DNA from: Bacteroidota bacterium
GTDB taxonomy: Bacteria > Bacteroidota > Bacteroidia > Chitinophagales > Chitinophagaceae
Length of the DNA stretch: 19,647 nucleotides
NCBI GenBank assembly: GCA_947441205.1
Contig: CANETM010000007.1
Coordinates: forward strand, 1-19,647
Reading direction: 5' to 3'
The position numbers were made by a program, and so were the translations under genes. Position 1 is the first letter of the stretch. Each line of letters begins with the position of its first letter. The notes beneath the pieces were generated by a model. It was not told the origin of the DNA and made no database searches. It saw only the letters and a list, made by a program, of their open reading frames with translations. Positions 15,843-19,647 of this stretch are shown one piece after another.

Positions 15843-15938
15843 ATGCCTTGTGGAAAAAAAAGAAAGCGTCATAAAATTGCGACGCACAAAAGAAAAAAGC
15901 GTTTAAGAAAAAATCGTCATAAGAAGAAAAATAAATAG
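15843..15938 (+). CDS. Small basic COX24/mS38-like ribosomal protein (bS22-like), 31 residues
   Basis: A 31-codon ORF with 18 lysine/arginine and 3 histidine residues: it starts MPCGKKRKRHK, continues with THKRKKRLRKNRHKKK, and ends at TAG 15936-15938. This is the pattern of the COX24 C-terminal domain (PF08213), named from yeast COX24 and human AURKAIP1 (mitoribosomal mS38). Bacteria have tiny counterparts; mycobacterial bS22 is a ribosome-bound protein of similar type, and Bacteroidota genomes commonly carry annotated AURKAIP1/COX24-domain proteins of about this size and opening. It would bind rRNA in the small subunit (inference). ATG at 15843 follows the TPR stop by 76 bases, with no proper Shine-Dalgarno. 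It precedes rng by 150 bases. Confidence 0.8.
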   Translation: MPCGKKRKRHKIATHKRKKRLRKNRHKKKNK

Positions 15939-15950
15939 TTCTTCCTAAAT

Positions 15951-16014
15951 ACACTCCACTCTTCTACTTAGCAACTTTACTTTACCTTTTCCTTCCTTCG
16001 TAAAGTGGCAGTGT
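15951..16014 (+). promoter_or_regulatory. Inverted repeats with two mutually exclusive pairings between the COX24-like gene and rng
   Basis: ACACTCCACT (15951-15960) can pair with AGTGGCAGTGT (16004-16014) as 10 bp with one bulged C, enclosing a pyrimidine-rich 43-base loop. Part of the right arm, GTAAAGT (16000-16006), can instead pair with ACTTTAC (15979-15985, also present at 15974-15980). The two folds exclude each other. No U-run follows, so it is not a standard terminator. Confidence 0.35.
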
Positions 16015-16029
16015 TTACAAAAATAAAAT

Positions 16030-16071
16030 AATGCATTAGCAAAGTTATTACTATGACTTTATGCTTGCATT
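16030..16071 (+). promoter_or_regulatory. 14-bp bulged stem-loop directly upstream of rng
   Basis: AATGCA (16030-16035) pairs with TGCATT (16066-16071), AGC (16038-16040) with GCT (16063-16065) and AAAGT (16041-16045) with ACTTT (16056-16060). Two 2-base bulges lie on opposite sides, and the loop is 10 bases. It ends 17 bases before the rng GTG. It may be a 5'-UTR control element for rng or a 3'-end structure of the upstream transcript; TTTT then AAAAA follow it. Confidence 0.45.
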
Positions 16072-16088
16072 TTAAAAAGTTGCTATAA

Positions 16089-17636
16089 GTGAATAAAGAA
16101 TTAATTATAAACAGTTCATCTGATGGGGTTGAAATTGCCTTGTTGGAGGATAAGAAATTAGTGGAAATCCATAATGAAAAAATGGATACACGATGGGCAG
16201 TTGGTGACTTATATTTAGGAAAGGTTCGTAAAATTATTCCTGGATTAAACGCTGCTTTTGTCGATGTAGGATTTGAGAAAGATGCTTTTTTACACTATAC
16301 TGATTTAAGCCCTTACGTTAAATCAATCATAAAATATACCCAGGAAGCAGTTAATAATAACGATAATCAATTTGATTTCTCGAAATTTCAAACAGCTGCC
16401 GAAATTGTAAAAACAGGAAAAATTAGCGAGGTTTTAAATGGCAAACCAACCGTGTTGGTTCAAATTCTAAAAGAACCTATTGCAGCAAAAGGTCCAAGGT
16501 TAAGTTGTGAAATATCATTAGCTGGACGTTTTATCGTGCTAACGCCATTTAATGAAATAGTAGCAGTATCCAAAAAAATTCATAGTGGCGAAGAGCGTAA
16601 GCGCTTGCAAAAAATGATGGAATCTATTAGACCAAAAAACTTTGGTATCATTGTTCGAACTGCTGCTGAAGGAAAATCGACTGCTGAATTACATGAAGAC
16701 TTATTAACTCTAGTTGAAAACTGGCAAAATATTCAGTCTAATTTGAAAGGTGCCTTAGCGCCTTCACGAATTATGAGTGAAGAAAGTAAAACAACAAGTA
16801 TATTAAGAGATTTGCTTTCTGAAGACTTTAATAAAATAGTCGTCAACGATAAAAAAATATTTGATCTTACTTTAAGTTATTTGCAAAGAATTGCACCTAC
16901 AAAGGCTAATATTTTAAGTTTACATAATACTGATCAAGATATTTTTGATCAATATGGAATTACAAAACAAGTCAAATCTTCGTTTGGAAAAACGGTTAAC
17001 TTAAATAGTGGTGCTTATTTAATTATTGAGCACACTGAAGCATTACATGTTATTGATGTAAACAGTGGTTTTAAAAGTGTAAGTAATAACCAAGAAGAGA
17101 ATGCCTTACAAACTAATTTAGAAGCTGCTGAAGAGATAGCACGTCAATTAAGATTAAGAGATATTGGCGGTATTATTGTCATTGATTTCATTGACATGAA
17201 ACTTCCTGAAAATAAAAAGAAAGTACAGGAAGCTTTAGACGAATTCATGAAAACCGATCGTGCAAGACATTCAGTTTTACCAATATCTAAATTCGGCTTA
17301 TTACAAGCAACGCGTCAAAGAATCAGACCCGAAGTAAATATAAATACCTCCGAAGATTGTCCAGCTTGTAATGGAACTGGCAAAATTACTTCTACCTTAT
17401 TATTGGAGGATGAAATGGAAAAGAAATTGGCTTATTTGGCAACACACGGTCATAAGAATTTGCAAATTTTAGTACACCCTATCATTCACTCTCATTTAAC
17501 CAAGGGTATTTTTAGTAGTATTCTTAAAACATGGAAGCGCAAGTATAAGATTAAGCTTAAATCAATTCCTGAAAATAACAGTCATTTAGTAGAGTACAAA
17601 TTCTTAGACGAGCAACAGGAACAAATTAAGCTGTAA
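16089..17636 (+). CDS. rng: Ribonuclease G/E family endoribonuclease
   Basis: Single-strand-specific endoribonuclease acting in rRNA maturation and mRNA decay. An S1 RNA-binding domain occupies about residues 36-135 (GDLYLGKVRKIIPGLNAAFVDVG at its start). The DNase I-like catalytic domain follows, with metal-binding aspartates D323 in HVIDVNSG and D366 in IVIDFIDM. The zinc-link motif is CPACNGTGK (C424, C427). At 515 residues it resembles RNase G and lacks the long degradosome scaffold of E. coli RNase E. GTG at 16089 is chosen because MNKELIIN is the standard Bacteroidota N-terminus. The upstream spacer holds two inverted-repeat structures, of interest because E. coli rne is autoregulated through its structured 5' UTR. 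Confidence 0.95.
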   Translation: MNKELIINSSSDGVEIALLEDKKLVEIHNEKMDTRWAVGDLYLGKVRKIIPGLNAAFVDVGFEKDAFLHYTDLSPYVKSIIKYTQEAVNNNDNQFDFSKFQTAAEIVKTGKISEVLNGKPTVLVQILKEPIAAKGPRLSCEISLAGRFIVLTPFNEIVAVSKKIHSGEERKRLQKMMESIRPKNFGIIVRTAAEGKSTAELHEDLLTLVENWQNIQSNLKGALAPSRIMSEESKTTSILRDLLSEDFNKIVVNDKKIFDLTLSYLQRIAPTKANILSLHNTDQDIFDQYGITKQVKSSFGKTVNLNSGAYLIIEHTEALHVIDVNSGFKSVSNNQEENALQTNLEAAEEIARQLRLRDIGGIIVIDFIDMKLPENKKKVQEALDEFMKTDRARHSVLPISKFGLLQATRQRIRPEVNINTSEDCPACNGTGKITSTLLLEDEMEKKLAYLATHGHKNLQILVHPIIHSHLTKGIFSSILKTWKRKYKIKLKSIPENNSHLVEYKFLDEQQEQIKL

Positions 17637-17655
17637 AACTATTTTCGGTTTTTAC
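17633..17655 (+). terminator. Weak hairpin overlapping the rng stop codon
   Basis: GTAAAAC (17633-17639) and GTTTTTAC (17648-17655) pair as 7 bp with one bulged T around an 8-base loop. The T-run is inside the arm, not after it, so termination strength is doubtful. Confidence 0.2.
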
Positions 17656-17679
17656 TCCTAAATTAATTTAAATAGCCTT

Positions 17680-17687
17680 TATCTTTA
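17680..17687 (+). promoter_or_regulatory. Candidate -7 promoter box immediately before radA
   Basis: TATCTTTA ends 4 bases before the radA ATG, the same arrangement as purH. As a -7 box it would place the transcript start on or beside the start codon. No -33 element is visible. Confidence 0.35.
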
Positions 17688-17691
17688 AGGT

Positions 17692-19062
17692 ATGAGCAAA
17701 GCTAAATCAGCCTTCTTTTGTAATAATTGCGGATACGAGTCTGCAAAATGGGCGGGTAAATGTCCTGCCTGTAATGAATGGAACACCTTCACCGAAGAAT
17801 TGGTAGAGAAGGGAGAAAAGAAAGACGCAGGATGGGAAGGTTATACGACTCAACAAAAAGGTACACAGGTTATTGCCATCAATGAAGTAAATAGCCAATC
17901 TGAAAAAAGAATTAATAGCGCCGATCCCGAACTTAACAGAGTATTAGGAGGCGGTATTGTATTGGGTTCCATCGTTTTAGTAGCAGGAGAGCCAGGTATT
18001 GGAAAAAGCACTTTGTTTTTACAACAAGGGTTAATGATGAAGGATCAAACCGTTTTATATATAAGTGGTGAGGAAAGCATACAGCAAATTAAAATGCGTG
18101 CCGATCGTTTGAATTTACAGAATGAAAATTTTTATTTACTTACCGAAACACGCACGCCGGATATTTTCAAAGCCATTAAAAAATTAAAACCAACAGTGGT
18201 AATTGTGGATTCCATTCAAACCTTGGAATCCAATTTGATTGAAGCGGCGGCAGGAAGTGTTTCTCAAATAAAACAAACGGCAGCCGAATTTCAACGCTTT
18301 GCAAAAGAAACAGGAACTCCTGTATTTTTAATTGGACATATTACTAAGGAAGGCACCATTGCAGGACCAAAAATTTTAGAACATATGGTGGACACCGTGC
18401 TTCAGTTTGAAGGCGATCGTCATTATGCATATAGAATGTTACGCACTTTGAAAAATCGCTTTGGTAGCACCAGCGAATTAGGTATTTATGAAATGACAGG
18501 CGAAGGCATGAAAGTTGTCAATAACCCGTCGGCCTTTTTAATTGCACAACGAAACGAATCATTAAGCGGTAGTACCATAGCGGCATCAATGGAAGGTATG
18601 CGACCATTGTTAATTGAAGTGCAAGCTTTAGTGACACAAAGTGTCTATGGCACACCTCAACGTACTGTTACTGGATTTGATTTAAGACGACTACAATTAT
18701 TATTAGCTGTATTGGAAAAACGTGGTGGATTTGCTTTTGGCATGAAAGACGTTTTTGTAAATATTGCGGGAGGCTTAAAAATCGAAGACCCATCCTTAGA
18801 CTTAGCCATTATTTTATCATTACTATCCTCCTACGAGGACATACCACTTCCTCAGGGCATTTGCTTTGCAGGCGAAGTTGGATTGAATGGAGAAATTAGA
18901 GCAGTCAATAGAATCCAACAGCGTATTGCTGAAGCAGAAAAATTGGGTTTTGAAAAAATTTATATTTCTGCCTTTAATAGTAAAGGTATTGAGCCCAAAA
19001 AACATAGTATTCAAATTATACCTGTTGAAAGAGTAGACGAAGCGTATCGACTATTCTTTTAA
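17692..19062 (+). CDS. radA: DNA repair protein RadA (Sms)
   Basis: RecA-like helicase that promotes branch migration during recombinational repair and, in naturally competent bacteria, extends D-loops during transformation. It has the N-terminal zinc finger C10-x2-C13 and C24-x2-C27, Walker A GEPGIGKST (99-107), Walker B-like VVIVDS (169-174), the RadA-specific KNRFGS (254-259) and a C-terminal Lon protease-like domain with GGLKIEDPSLDLAI and FAGEVGLNGEIR. 456 residues is standard. ATG at 17692. The comF-type gene starts 2 bases after the stop, so the two are almost certainly one transcript, joining two genes with a known or suspected part in transformation. Confidence 0.97.
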   Translation: MSKAKSAFFCNNCGYESAKWAGKCPACNEWNTFTEELVEKGEKKDAGWEGYTTQQKGTQVIAINEVNSQSEKRINSADPELNRVLGGGIVLGSIVLVAGEPGIGKSTLFLQQGLMMKDQTVLYISGEESIQQIKMRADRLNLQNENFYLLTETRTPDIFKAIKKLKPTVVIVDSIQTLESNLIEAAAGSVSQIKQTAAEFQRFAKETGTPVFLIGHITKEGTIAGPKILEHMVDTVLQFEGDRHYAYRMLRTLKNRFGSTSELGIYEMTGEGMKVVNNPSAFLIAQRNESLSGSTIAASMEGMRPLLIEVQALVTQSVYGTPQRTVTGFDLRRLQLLLAVLEKRGGFAFGMKDVFVNIAGGLKIEDPSLDLAIILSLLSSYEDIPLPQGICFAGEVGLNGEIRAVNRIQQRIAEAEKLGFEKIYISAFNSKGIEPKKHSIQIIPVERVDEAYRLFF

Positions 19063-19064
19063 TC

Positions 19065-19647
19065 ATGTCTATTCAGACTTTTGCCAAAACATTATATCAA
19101 ATAATTCAGGATTATTTTCAAGGATTTGTTCATTTGTTTTATCCTCATGTATGTTTGCAATGCGCTACTGAAAATTTATTAAGCGAACAAATAATTTGTA
19201 ATGAATGTGAAACGCTTCTCCCCTATACTAATTTTGCTTTCATGCAAAACAGTCCAGTAGATAAAATTTTTTGGGGAAGGATTAAGCTTCAAAAATCAAT
19301 ATCTATTTTATTTTATACAAAGGAAAGTATTGTACAAAAAATACTTTTTCAATTAAAGTATAAACAAAATAAAAAAGCAGGTTTATTAATGGGCAAACTT
19401 ATTGCAGCTACTTTAAAGGACTCAACTGATTTTGATGATAATACTTACTTAATTCCCATTCCAATAAGTAAGGCAAGACGAAGAAAAAGGGGGTATAATC
19501 AAACTGAACTCATTTGTGAGTCAATTGTTGCCAATGGATTTAATGTTCCCATATTCAAAGGCTTACTAAAATCAAAAAACGGAGTAAAACAAACCCTAAA
19601 GGATCGTGTCCAAAGAGGCATGCATTTAGACAATGTATTCAAGCTAA
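19065..19647 (+). CDS. comF: ComF family protein, N-terminal part (3' end outside window)
   Basis: An open frame from ATG 19065 runs to the right edge (194 residues) with no stop. The N-terminal half has a zinc-ribbon arrangement, C30-x2-C33 (VCLQC) and C45-x2-C48 (CNEC). The central part has the family block FQLKYKQN and the ComF signature PIPISKARRRKRGYNQTELI (residues 143-162). The C-terminal phosphoribosyltransferase motif lies beyond the window. ComF proteins act in DNA uptake or DNA processing at the cytoplasmic side in transformable bacteria; the homologues in other bacteria are also called GntX/YhgH-like. The ATG is 2 bases after the radA stop codon. Whether the gene is complete cannot be judged here. 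Confidence 0.88.
   Translation, partial: MSIQTFAKTLYQIIQDYFQGFVHLFYPHVCLQCATENLLSEQIICNECETLLPYTNFAFMQNSPVDKIFWGRIKLQKSISILFYTKESIVQKILFQLKYKQNKKAGLLMGKLIAATLKDSTDFDDNTYLIPIPISKARRRKRGYNQTELICESIVANGFNVPIFKGLLKSKNGVKQTLKDRVQRGMHLDNVFKL

Noticed and set aside
15640..15954. 104-codon minus-strand ORF opposite the end of the TPR gene and the COX24-like gene
   Set aside because: Its product is phenylalanine-rich because it is antisense to lysine-rich codons (AAA/AAG read as TTT/CTT). It has no domain, and the plus-strand genes explain the region.
3262..17660. -33 promoter elements (TTG/TTTG) for the proposed -7 boxes
   Set aside because: None lies 19-21 bases upstream of the boxes, so no full promoter is claimed; this lowers confidence in each box.
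1..19647. CRISPR array, tRNA/rRNA, insertion sequence, prophage, toxin-antitoxin or defence genes
   Set aside because: Scanning the spacers by eye shows no spaced direct repeats, no cloverleaf, no transposase or integrase motifs; nearly all DNA is taken up by conserved housekeeping genes.

Overview
The window is AT-rich chromosomal DNA from a member of the Bacteroidota, most likely the Chitinophagaceae/Sphingobacteriia side of the phylum (inference). The pointers are a DUF5916 outer-membrane protein, the gliding/type IX secretion accessory pair gldE-gldD next to mutY, a small 31-residue COX24/mS38-like basic protein, stand-alone LutB beside DUF3109, near absence of strong Shine-Dalgarno sequences, and AT-rich TAnnTTTG-type -7 boxes close to start codons. 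The content is almost entirely conserved housekeeping. I see no phage, transposon, CRISPR array, toxin-antitoxin or defence island, and no tRNA or rRNA gene.

Layout. Positions 1-9252 are all on the plus strand: the 3' part of a DUF5916 gene, adenine deaminase (ade) and uracil phosphoribosyltransferase (upp), an EI24 membrane protein translationally coupled to an RsmI-like methylase, a shortened ComEC, purH, and an EamA transporter. Positions 9258-14397 are on the minus strand. Read 5' to 3' they are mutY, gldE and gldD (the last two overlapping), then after a perfect palindrome a two-gene unit DUF3109-lutB, which converges on the EamA gene with 5 bases between stop codons. From 14607 to the right edge everything is plus: an HU/IHF-like protein, a TPR protein, the tiny COX24/mS38-like gene, RNase G (rng), radA, and the 5' part of a comF-type gene that runs off the window.

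Functional themes: nucleobase salvage and purine synthesis (ade, upp, purH); DNA maintenance and uptake (mutY, HU, radA, comEC, comF); RNA and translation (rng, COX24/mS38-like, RsmI-like methylase); cell envelope and motility (DUF5916, gldD, gldE, EI24); lactate oxidation (lutB).

The points most worth a second look are: a ComEC that keeps the membrane channel but lacks room for both its OB-fold and its metallo-beta-lactamase domains; a 150-base spacer before rng carrying two substantial inverted-repeat structures; -7-like boxes 3-4 bases before the start codons of purH and radA, implying leaderless mRNAs; and a 22-bp tandem duplication at the 3' end of the TPR gene. No convincing new multi-gene system is present.
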